Source: Dromiciops gliroides | Taxonomy: Eukaryota > Chordata > Mammalia > Microbiotheria > Microbiotheriidae | NCBI RefSeq assembly: GCF_019393635.1 | Contig: NC_057862.1 | Coordinates: 483,108,669-483,172,668 of the forward strand | Direction of reading: 5' to 3' | DNA: 64,000 bases | Shown: piece after piece, positions 55,275 to 64,000 of the stretch | Position numbering within the stretch: position 1 is the stretch's first letter | How the letters are laid out: the number at the start of each line of letters is the position of its first letter | The notes under the pieces: model-generated | The model's database searches: none | The model's input: only the letters and a program-made list of their open reading frames with translations | Told to the model about the DNA's origin: nothing | Program-made: the position numbers and the translations under genes

Positions 55275-56190
55275 AAATGCCATTTCTAACTCCTTCTTGA
55301 GATACTTAAACATTTCTATATCTAAAAAAATCAAATGTGAGTTTCTTATCTTAATGATTTTTGTAGTGATGGGTTGTTTTGTTAGTTTTTTTTTTAATTT
55401 AGAACTTTTTCTCGCATGACATTTCAGGCACAATTCTTTTTTTAAAAAATTTTGGCAAGGTAAAATAAAATAAATTGTGCCAAACAAATGTGAGTAGTTA
55501 TCTTATTTTTGTTTCCATTACCTGATTTTCTACATTCCTTTTAGAGGAATGCCATCTGAGTTATTTATCCATATCAATTGATTCATGATTAGATCAAGTC
55601 TAATCTTGCCTTTTTACAAGATCCCTGTATCCTTAGGATTTTCTGTTCAGGTGGATGTCCCTACCAGAAATGTCTTTCCATCTTTGCCCCAGCAATCTTC
55701 AATTTCATTCCAGCTCTTGCAGCATGTTATTATGGTATGGTAAACTTTAGTCTTGGAGTTACATGACATAGGTTCATTTCCCATCTCTACTATTTAATAC
55801 TGGTGTGATTTTAGGCAATTCACTTCACCTCAGGGCCTCATTTTCTTTGTCTGTAAAATGCATGACTGAGCTAGATGATATACAAAGGCTCTTTAAATTC
55901 AAAGTTCTCTAATTCTATATCCATCACTTCTTTCAAAATACTATTCAAGATATATCTTCTAAGAAGCCTTTGACCAAACCCATCCAACTCAAATTATTCA
56001 CTTTCTTAGCATATTGAAATCACCTCATTCAAATCAAGTATTTATGAAAAACTTACTATGTGCCCCATACTACCAAGGGGCTAGAGGTGTAAAAACTAAA
56101 AATAAGTAGTCAAAAGATCATTGATTTAGAGGCATAAGGGACCTCAGAGGTCATCTAAGTGTAAGATCATGAAATCATAAATTTGGGACT
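55275..56190. other. Unassigned sequence with MIR and LINE pieces
   Basis: 55725-55920 is a plus-strand MIR ('atctctactatttaatactgg', 'catttctttgtctgtaaaatg' region). 56030-56110 resembles the start of the old L2/L3-type LINE ('aacttactatgtgccccatac'). Otherwise nothing was recognised. Confidence 0.5.
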
Positions 56191-56194
56191 GTAA

Positions 56195-56327
56195 GTGATA
56201 TTTGTCATTGTTGTTCAGTCTTTTCAGTAATGTCTAACTCCTAGTGGCCCTATTTGGAGCTTTCTTGTCAAAGATACTGGAGTGGTTTGCCATTTCCTTC
56301 TCCAATTAATTTTTTTTCTTTTTTCTT

Positions 56328-56358
<31 letters not shown>

Positions 56359-56650
56359 GGTGCAGGGCAATGAGGGTTAAGTGACTTGCCCGGGGTCACA
56401 CAGCTAGTAAGTGTCAAGTGTCTGAGGCCGGATTTGAACTCAGGTCTTCCTGAATCCAGGGCCAGTGCTTTATCCACTGCACCACCTAGCTGCCCCCTCC
56501 CATTCATTTTACAGATAAGGAAACTGAGATAAACAAGGTTAAGTGACTTGCTCAGGGTCCCAAAGCTAGTGTCTAAGGCCAGATTTGAACTTACAACAAG
56601 TAGTCTTCCTGATTCCGGCCTCAGAACTCTATGCAATCTAGCTGCCCATA
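56195..56650 (-). mobile_element. Mar1-like SINE split by a WSINE1, both minus strand
   Basis: Outer Mar1 pieces lie at 56195-56310 ('gttgttcagtcttttcag', 'ggagtggtttgccatttcc') and 56497-56650 ('cattttacagataaggaaac', 'atgcaatctagctgccc'). The inner WSINE1 occupies about 56315-56496, with a poly-T/TTTTC tail and a clean body ('cttgcccggggtcacacagc'). Similar text (ctccaattaa / ctcccattca) flanks the inner SINE. Confidence 0.85.
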
Positions 56651-56654
56651 ATGG

Positions 56655-56870
56655 ATCTTAGAGGTCACCTAATCATAAATTTAGAGCTTGAAAGGAATTA
56701 GAAGCTTTAAGTTCAAGCCCCCTCCAATCTTGTGGATGAACAAATTGAGATATAAAGAGGCTAACTGACTTACTCAAGGTCACATATCTAGTAAGCATAA
56801 AAAGTATGATTTGAACCCAATTCTTCCTGACCAACTCCAAGGTAAGTACTTTATCCACTCTACTCTGAAT
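56655..56870 (-). mobile_element. MIR SINE, minus strand
   Basis: 'ggatcttagaggtcacctaat', 'gaacaaattgagatataaagag', 'gatttgaacccaattcttcc', 'ctttatccactctactctg'. Confidence 0.65.
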
Positions 56871-56874
56871 TTAG

Positions 56875-57950
56875 GGTGATAAATAAATACAGTATAATTT
56901 CAGAAAAGAGTTGATGCTAACAACTCTAAAATGAGATGGCTACATTTAATGACCTCTAAGGTCATTTCAGTTCAAAATATATGATTCTATTATCTTATGA
57001 AGTAGGAGGAACATAAAAGACTTACCACAGTTGGTGACACTTGAGCTGAACCTTAAAAGAAGCTAAGTAGTCTAACTAAGGAGGTAAAAAGTTGAGGAGG
57101 GAGTGCAGTCCAGACAGGAAGGATAGCCTTTACAAAGTCAATGAGGTAAAAGATAGAATGATGAATTGGGTGAATAGAAAGTAGATCAGCTTTGTCTAGA
57201 ATTTAGAATTGATGTGGGGCAATATTATGCAGTATCTATAAAGGTAGACTGGAGATAGATTGTATAAAGTTTTACATACCATGCTGAGAAATTTGTATTT
57301 TTCCTACCTTTAATAGGTAACTATTGATGATTCTTAAACAAGGGTTTGACAGGGTCATACTGTGTCTTTAGAAGATTATTTTGGCATCTCTATTGTGGAT
57401 AAATTAATGAGTTGGATTGGTTGACTTCTAAAGTCTCTTTCATCTCTAAATCTATGATTATCAACAAATGAAGCAAAGAATTGAAAAGGAAGGAGACTGG
57501 AAGCAAAGTGATAAATTCAGAAGCATCACAATAATCCTGGTAAGAGATGGTAAAAGCCAGAACTAGGGTGGTAACTGTGAGTAAAGAGAAGGCAAGAGAT
57601 TGGTCAGACTTTGTGGAGGTAGAATCAAGAAGACCTGGAAATTTATTGTATATGGGCTGGAATGGGAGAGGGAGATGAGGGACAGTCAAGAATCAAGTAG
57701 GACCCAAAGATTTTAAACCTGGCTGATTGAAAGGATGATAGTGTCTTAATAGGATTTTTTTTTAATTCTGAAGGAAGATCAGGTCTACAGGGAAAGATTA
57801 GGAGTTCTATTTTCTATATGATGAGTTTAAGATGCCTATAGGATATTCAAAGTGGTGATACCCAGCAGGGAATTGCTACTTAGGGACTAGAGCTCAGGAA
57901 AGATTACAGTGATGGGCAAGGGCTATTTTGTTTTTGTATTTTGTCTACAA
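56875..57950 (+). mobile_element. Ancient L2/L3-group LINE
   Basis: The order 'gacacttgagctgaaccttaa', 'gtccagacaggaaggatagc', 'gggtttgacagggtcatactg', 'gaagattattttggcatctc', 'agaagcatcacaataatcc' and 'gaattgctacttagggac' follows the family of 12930-14370. No coding frame. Confidence 0.6.
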
Positions 57951-57954
57951 GTAA

Positions 57955-60845
57955 CATAGTACCTGTTCATAATAAATTGCAATAAATGTTTGTTAAATTG
58001 AATTGTATATATAGCTGTGAGAAGAATTTCAGCATGTGTTTGCTCTTCACACTTGCTTTTTCACATATATCTCTTGTCTTCTTAAGTAAACCATGTTTCA
58101 AGGCATTTAGTGGCCTTAAGAGCCTGATTCTGTGCAATATACACAGTAGGTACTTCATTAAATTCCTAAAGACAAACAAAAACAAAACTTGGCACTGAAA
58201 AAAAAAAGTTCCCTTAGCACAGGCCAAGTTACATTACCCACCACCAAATACTTAAACCATAATTGTTTACAAATTTTCAGAAAACTACAATGAGGGAATA
58301 GACTATAAAAACAAGGGAAAGCTCCAGGGCTGTGAAAGAATTGGCTTGGGGCCTAACATTGCTTTGTCTTAGTTCTGGCAAGTAATCAATAGGAAATTCT
58401 GTTACATGGACATAAATCAAAATGGAGTTTTCATCAGTACCATGCCAGATCCATGGTTGCATGAAATCTAGTCTCTCTAACCCTCCCTGTGCCAGAGTGC
58501 CTTATCGGTCCAAATGCAAATCCATCTTTTGATGAAATCAAAGAAGAGTAGGTTTGGAATAGAAAACAGCTCAGAGTCAGGTCAGCTTTTAACCCTTCCA
58601 ACTGGGCTAGTGACTAAGTCCTCAAAGGAGAGTCTCCCCTAAACAATGCACCTTCCCAGATGGTCATTCTCCCTATTCATGTACCCAAAGATGACTTCAA
58701 AGTCTCACTGTCTAAGCACTGCCCCCTCCAAATGATTTGTAAAGAATTTTGTTTTAGAGCTGCATTTCTAAAATATCAGATAATAATTTATCTGAAATTT
58801 AAATAGTATATTATTGAATATGCAATAGGACTATGGGAAAGATCTATTTTTTTATCCATGTTAGGGATATCTAGCGTTGAGCCTTCCTCTACCAACTCTT
58901 CAAGCCAATTGTGACCTAACAGATAGGGAGTTGCCCACATTAGGAGGAGATTTAGTGACTTGGCCAGGGTCACATACATATAGCTGATAATTTTCAGAGA
59001 TGGGATGAGAACCTATGTCTTCCAGTTCCCCCTATTTTGACAGATAGACAGCCAGAGTTCTCCTCTTGTATCCTCACTATACCAAAATACATCAGAAAAG
59101 GCCTCCAGCACATTGAGTGGACCCCCTATGCTAAACTTCTTGAAGGGCATGGCTACGAGTCTTATAAAATGGGAAGAGATATATAGATTAGGATCCACAT
59201 CACTGGGAGGGGGTGCTTAAAGAGATGAGGTCACAATCCATTTAAGAGGAATTTAGTATTTTTAAAAGCACCATATTAAACAATAAAACCTTACTTACCT
59301 AATTTCTTTATGGCAGAATGAAAGAGAATTCCATTGTCTTCTATTCAAATAAACTTTATTTATACCATTTGTCTTTATACATTTCTCAATGTATGTCTCC
59401 CTTTTCTCCTCCCATAAAAAAAATTATGAAGGCAAAAATAGTTTAGCAAAACTAACCAACACCAAAAACATCTGCATTAATTTTATTGTTCCACACCCAT
59501 AGTTCCCCCATATCTTCATGGAAAAGGCTTCTCCCTCCTAATGCCAGCTAAAAGGACATTTCCAGCCTTCTCCTGCTTAATCTAAAGGATTCCTAATTTG
59601 GAACAATCTTGTTCAATTTTACTTCTATGTTGCCTTACAAGACAATCTATGTCAGAGAGACAATAAGAAAAGTGAATACTGACTGAATTTACATTTAAAA
59701 ATGTACTTGCCAATCTTTAGAGATCTGTGTCTTTTCAAATTTGTTTACAACTTCTTTTGAAACAAGGACTTTTTTTTAAACCCTACCAAAAAAAATTTAA
59801 ATCTACTTGCAGCTGAATTGCCTGTAGGTAAATTATATCTGGATGTTTTCCCAATAACATAGCTGTATAAAGGATTCTATTCTTCTCTTCTGACCCCAGA
59901 AAGACATCAGCTTTTATATGCATGAAAGTGGGAGTAGAAAAATCTTTCTCTTCCCTCCCCAAAAAAATACCTGATAAAGATCCACTGTCCACTAAACAGT
60001 TTTCACCAAAAAGGCAAGCCTACCTCAATCCCCAAATGCATGTGATATACTTGAAATAACAACCTGACAGACCTTATCAATGGTCTTCCCTGTTAACCCT
60101 TTTTTATTCAGTCCTTCCCAGCACAGGTAGAAAAAAGAGAAATTGACTCAGTCCTTTACTAATTTTTGACCTTAGATAAGTCATTTAACCACTTAGACCT
60201 TAAATTTGGGAAAGTAACAAAAAGTAATCCTTTGTTTAAATAAAATTTGGGGATATTAAGATGGGATCAGTGCCAAGAAATATGTTCTGCATAGGACAGA
60301 CATTCACTAAATGTTGTTGCCTAATTGTTTATTAACAAGAGAGAATGGCAGGTCCATGAGCACACTTTTTGTGGGACCTTCAAAAAACTGCTTCATCTTT
60401 TGGAGGCTTAGTTTCCTCATATGTCGAATGGGGAAAATAAATTCTCCAGAGCAAGTCAAATTCAGAATGAAAGAAATGTGATCTTCCTGACTCTAGGCCC
60501 ACCACTCTACCCACTATACTACCTATATAACCTAATAAACACAATGAAATATTATATTCCTTCCATCATTCAATAAATTGTTATACAGTACAGATCTGAC
60601 ATACTGTTGAAAATAATTTGTGAAAGCCTTTTTGTTTCCTATTAATATTCTCATCCAAAATACCCTCAATTCATGTATAGATGACTCACAAAAATTTTGT
60701 ATAAATGAGAAGATAGGAATATAGGTTGATGATAGTGGATATTTCCACTGTTACAAACTTTTAGAATCAATAGGGTCTTATTTTTCCATGCTTTTGGTAT
60801 CTTTTCCTCCTTTTGATACCTTGTAAATCAGTCCTTCAATGGCTT
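57955..60845. other. Long repeat-poor stretch with small MIR pieces
   Basis: About 2.9 kb without a supported gene. Recognised pieces are a minus-strand MIR at about 58880-59030 ('cttggccagggtcacatac'), MIR traces at 60150-60260 and 60380-60530, and a SINE-like end near 59500. Minus-strand frames at 57967-58227, 59013-59198 and 59783-59992 have no recognisable domain. Confidence 0.35.
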
Positions 60846-60860
60846 CACAATTGTATCACC

Positions 60861-61455
60861 TCCAACCATTCTGGAGAGCAATTTAGAACTACCCAAAGGG
60901 CTATAAAACTATGCATACCCTTTGATCCAGCAATACCACTGCTAGATTTATATCCCAAAGACATCTCCAAAAAAGAAAAAAAGATCTATTTATACAAAAA
61001 TATTTATAGCAGCTCTTTTTGTAATGACTAAGCATTGGAAATCAAAGGAATGCCCATCCATTGGGGAATGGCTAAACAAACTGTGGTATATGATGGTGAT
61101 GGAATATTATTGTGCTATTAGAAATGACAAGCTGGATGATTTCAGAAAGGCCTGGAAAGACTTTCATGAACTGATGTATAGTGAAGTGAGCAAAATCAAG
61201 AGAAAGTTGTACACAGTGACAGCAATACTGTTTGATGAAAAACTATGAATGACTTAACTATTGTCAGCATTACAATGATACAAGATAATCCCAAAGGACT
61301 AATGGTGAAGCACACTATCTGCCTCCAAAGAAAGAATTGATATTAATTGGACACAAACTGAAGCATGCTATTTTTCTGTTTCATTTTTTCCTTTTATTCG
61401 ATTTTTCTTATATAAAATTACTAATATGGTAATGTTTTATGTAAGCACAAAGAAA
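60861..61455 (+). mobile_element. L1 fragment: ORF2 C-terminus and partial 3' UTR
   Basis: It is bounded by the perfect 12-bp duplication aattgtatcacc at 60849-60860 and 61456-61467. It encodes the end of ORF2 (IPFDPAIPLLDLYPK, HWKSKECPSIGEWLNKLW, EYYCAIRND), matching human ORF2 blocks (IPFDPAIPLLGIYP, WIKKMWHIYTMEYYAAIKND). A TGA at 61027-61029 and a frame change break it. Its 3' UTR stops at 'atgttttatgtaagcac', about 200 bp short of the 3' end in the 38755 element, so it is cut at both ends. Confidence 0.92.
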
Positions 61456-61469
61456 AATTGTATCACCCC

Positions 61470-61740
61470 TATGGATTACATACACTTGATCCGATCTGGC
61501 TGCTATACCCATCTTTGTTCACATTAGTGCTATCTCCACTTCAGCAAGCACCTCAGCAACTGTAGTTTTAGGGTCCAAGTGCAGTGGTTCCATGTCTTTG
61601 AAGGAGAAAACACTTTGGGATAATGATTTTCACATATCTTTTACATGTTTCTTCTGTTTGTAGTCTTCTTTTTGTTTTTATCCTTTAAATCACTTGAGAT
61701 TACTTTCGTTGTAGATCTTGCCAAACTTTATTATTTTTTA
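61470..61740. other. Unassigned non-coding sequence
   Basis: No gene or repeat recognised between the L1 fragment and the next SINE. Confidence 0.3.
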
Positions 61741-61750
61741 AAAAAGCATG

Positions 61751-61890
61751 GGGGCAGCTAGGTGGTGCAGTGGATAGAGCACTGGCCCTGGATTCAGGAG
61801 GACCTGAGTTCAAATCTGGCCTCAGACACTTGATACTTACTAGCTGTGTGACCCTTGGCAAGTCATTTAACCCCAATTGCCTCACAAAAA
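61751..61890 (+). mobile_element. WSINE1-type SINE
   Basis: Complete plus-strand copy from 'ggggcagctaggtggtgcag' to poly-A, flanked by aaaaagcatg at 61741-61750 and 61891-61900. Confidence 0.95.
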
Positions 61891-61979
61891 AAAAGCATGA
61901 TAATCAGTACTGTGTGATAAAGAAGAGAACTGTAAAAGGTAAAAAACAGTGTAAAGAAAGTAGTCACTCTACTTATTTT

Positions 61980-62215
61980 CAGTTGTTCAGTCATTTTTAT
62001 GTCATAGCAAACTCTTCATGACCCCATTTGGGGTTCTCTTGGCAGAGAGACTGAAGGGGTTTGTCATTTTCTGCTGCAGGTCATTTTACAGATGAGGAAA
62101 ACAGGGTTAACTGACTTTCTTAGGGTCACACAGCTAGTATCTGAGTCCAGATTTGAACTCAGGTCTTCTTGAATCCAAGCCCAGCACTCTATTACTGTGC
62201 TACCTAACTGCCCCT
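61980..62215 (-). mobile_element. Mar1-like SINE, minus strand
   Basis: Nearly full: 'gttgttcagtcatttttatg', 'ctcttcatgaccccatttgg', 'ttttacagatgaggaaaac', 'gtcacacagctagtatctg', ending 'gtgctacctaactgcccc'. Confidence 0.85.
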
Positions 62216-62219
62216 ATTA

Positions 62220-63260
62220 ATGTGACAAGCTGATTATTTTGAAATTCTACCACATCAACCTAACCTAGGTACATTTTAACAGCCCCAAATGAAATAATCT
62301 TGTTGGTACCACAAAAATTGCCTCTATTTTCCCTGTCTCTATGGAGGGCTTGGTATAGTTTGTTTGCAGACTTGTAGACTAGGCATGTGATTTACAAGCC
62401 ATGACTGCTAATGTAGGAATACAATAATAAAAACAAGGAAAGCAACCAGAAGAATTGAACAAGATCCTTTCCCTCCTACATCTTCTAAATAAGGGACAAA
62501 TCACCTGAGAAAATTTTGGATTCTTTTTTCCTTGTTTCATAATTTTCTCATTGGAATGACCTTTGGTAAAGGGGCCAAAGTGAGAATCACAGATTCATAT
62601 AACTGAAAGGGCAGTTGGGCCTGGCCTTTAAAAGAAGATGAGTACCCACCAAGAGGAGATACATAAAAGGATATAGACAGCTGTGAAGAGGGTCATAGAG
62701 AGAAGAGATTCTTATATGGGAGAAGACAGTAGATGCTCCAGGGAAATTATCCCCAAAAAGAATATACCAGAGAAAATATATGATGTAAGAAGGAAGCTCA
62801 GAAATGAAGCTTACCAGGACAAAAAGAAGAAAGGGAACTGGAGCAAGAGAAGGAGGAGTAGAGGCAAAAGAAGACATATATAGATAGAAAAGGAAAAACG
62901 TGGACCCCATGTAAACCCTGGTGAGAGGCCTATACATTCATTACCTTTGTTAGGAAATCACATGGACTTAGAAAGCAGCAAAAGAGAGAGATACAGGAAA
63001 GACAGAACCTCAGGGAGAAATAAGATTTAGAGACCCAACAAGAAAGGGTGAGAAAAGATATAGAGTCTCATCCAGGCCCAAAGAGAAGTCTACAGGTTGC
63101 ATGAAAGCTTAAACTGTGAGTCAGTGGACCCCATATGGGGTTTAGTAACTGAATGTGGGGGTTGCAAACTTTGGCAACAGTAAAAGGTTGTTTACCTATT
63201 TGATCTACCTATATATTCCGTGTCACAAAAAATTTCTCAAAGAAAAGGGGGTCTTGGGTG
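62220..63260. other. Unassigned, purine-rich non-coding sequence
   Basis: About 1 kb. 62640-63110 is A/G-rich on the plus strand and gives Lys/Arg-rich frames, such as the plus-strand one at 62683-62883. No domain, splice structure or named repeat could be supported. Confidence 0.35.
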
Positions 63261-63269
63261 GAAAAAGGT

Positions 63270-63315
63270 TTGGTTTTTGTTTGTTTGTTTGTTTGTTTTT
63301 GTTGTTGTTGTTTTT
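63270..63315 (-). other. Degenerate poly-A tail of the EIF3K retrocopy
   Basis: On the plus strand this is a TTTG/TTG/T-rich run of about 46 bp, directly beyond the copied 3' UTR. It marks the 3' end of the retrotransposed mRNA. Confidence 0.8.
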
Positions 63316-64000
63316 CCAGGAAGTAAAGGGCTTTTATTTAAGAAGCTGGGAATACATAAAGGAAAAAGAGATGCAGAAAAAAAAAGACATTAGGCAGGAG
63401 TTACTGGGAGAAGTCCATAATGCTGGAAAAGCTCTCAAAGTCGATCTTCTCCACAATATTCTTGGATTTGATGCTCTCCTCTTGGTTGCAAATGAAGACC
63501 TGTCTTGCCTCATTGGAAGTCCAGCCATATTTGTGCATCCATACTTTCAGCTGGCTGTCTGAAAGATTTCCTAGCATCTCAGCCAGAAGTCAGCAATCAC
63601 TATGTTGATATGTGATGCCCACAACATGGCAGATACATTTTCAGAGGGAGTCTTCAAAGCCTGTGATGCCATTGAGGAGAAGTTCCATGTTCTCATCCAG
63701 GGCATGCCAGAAAGCTTGGAAGTGACAAGTCTCCAGCAAGTACCCCAGGTAAGGATCTGCTTGATGGGTGCCTGGATGATTATGCACTTGCACAGGGTGG
63801 AGTCCTTGTGGGGGAGGTTAGTGAGGGCCTTCAGCAGAATCTGGGCTGTCGCTGTGGTCTGGAAGAAGGTCGGGTTGAACTGGTATAGCTTGAGCACGGC
63901 CAAGTTGGCTTCCAGGTCATAGTCATTCTCCTTGGTCTGGGTGTCTGCATGGCACTCCAGGGTGGTCAGTTTCTCAGGACTGTACCTGTTGATGCCCTTG
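63316..64000 (-). pseudogene. EIF3K: EIF3K processed pseudogene (eIF3 subunit K), cut by window edge
   Basis: Intronless copy of EIF3K, the PCI/winged-helix subunit of translation initiation factor eIF3. On the minus strand the window edge cuts in at about codon 17 (KGINRYSPEKLTTLE). It continues NDYDLEANLAVLKLYQFNP and FFQTTATAQILLKALTNLPH, and ends NIVEKIDFESFSSIMDFSQ with stop TAA at 63401-63403. Defects include an in-frame gap of about five codons (CIIIQA-PIKQ against CMIDQAHQEERPIRQ), a one-base loss near 63750 (QILTWG for QILYLG), and TGA in place of Trp at 63590-63592. AATAAA lies at 63339-63334 on the minus strand. The window lacks the first 16 or so codons. It is non-functional. Confidence 0.96.

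Noticed and set aside
56268-56636. 122-codon minus-strand frame containing GGAVDKALALDSG
   Set aside because: The same peptide pattern (ALALDSGGPEFKSGLRHLTLTSCVTLGKSLNPNC-like) appears wherever a WSINE1 is translated in that frame. It is SINE sequence.
1-64000. An undescribed multi-gene biological system
   Set aside because: Every stretch with strong signal resolves to a known repeat class or a processed pseudogene. No cluster of intact genes exists in the window.

Overview
This is nuclear DNA from a marsupial, most likely an Australidelphian. The key sign is a tRNA-derived SINE present in at least twelve copies. Its head reads GGGGCAGCTAGGTGG, its middle has the B-box-like GAGTTCAAATC, and it ends in CTAGCTGTGTGACCCTGGGC plus a poly-A tail. 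This matches the WSINE1 type as I remember it. Longer SINEs with the gttgttcagtc / tggtttgccatttcc body (Mar1-like), RTE-linked SINEs, MIR/THER1 copies, L1 with marsupial-type 3' ends and ancient CR1/L2/L3 LINEs are also present. The base composition is AT-rich and CpG-poor. I cannot name the species. || I found no intact host gene. The only host-gene matter is two intronless processed pseudogenes, both on the minus strand: a near full-length copy of DNAJA1 (53502-54843 and upstream), and a copy of EIF3K cut by the right window edge (63316-64000). Both keep the AATAAA signal and the remains of a poly-A tail. The window is therefore intergenic or deep intronic, and most long open frames are translations of SINEs, LINEs or microsatellites. 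|| Layout: 1-7265 holds MIR/SINE copies and an old LINE split by younger SINEs. 7266-11635 is a minus-strand L1 with recognisable endonuclease and reverse transcriptase, itself carrying a WSINE1 and a second L1 fragment. 11640-16290 is an old L2/L3-type LINE split by SINEs. 16291-17737 has a (TA)n tract and two LTRs of different families. 18598-23445 has SINEs and a further LTR. 23580-24317 is a hAT transposon. 26220-28000 is an L3/CR1 copy still showing reverse transcriptase motifs. 28000-38740 is MIR-rich and otherwise unique. 38755-41939 is a complete ORF1-only L1 (HAL1-like) flanked by an 11-bp duplication. 42035-45215 has a small hAT and a minus-strand, internally deleted L1 split by three SINEs. 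45216-50130 is mostly unique, with a (GATA)n tract. 50363-50945 is a solo LTR inside a MIR. 52248-52888 is a second hAT with a perfect 8-bp duplication. 53502-55000 is the DNAJA1 pseudogene. 55025-60780 holds old SINE/LINE pieces. 60861-61455 is a short L1 insertion with a 12-bp duplication. 61751-62215 holds SINEs, and 63316-64000 is the EIF3K pseudogene. || These parts form a record of retrotransposition rather than a pathway. L1 machinery probably mobilised the WSINE1 copies and both processed pseudogenes, and nesting orders the events: MIR and CR1 oldest, then hAT, L1 and LTRs, with WSINE1 youngest. I found no undescribed gene system. The most unusual object is the ORF1-only L1, which carries a segment resembling a THER1/MIR SINE tail in its 3' region.
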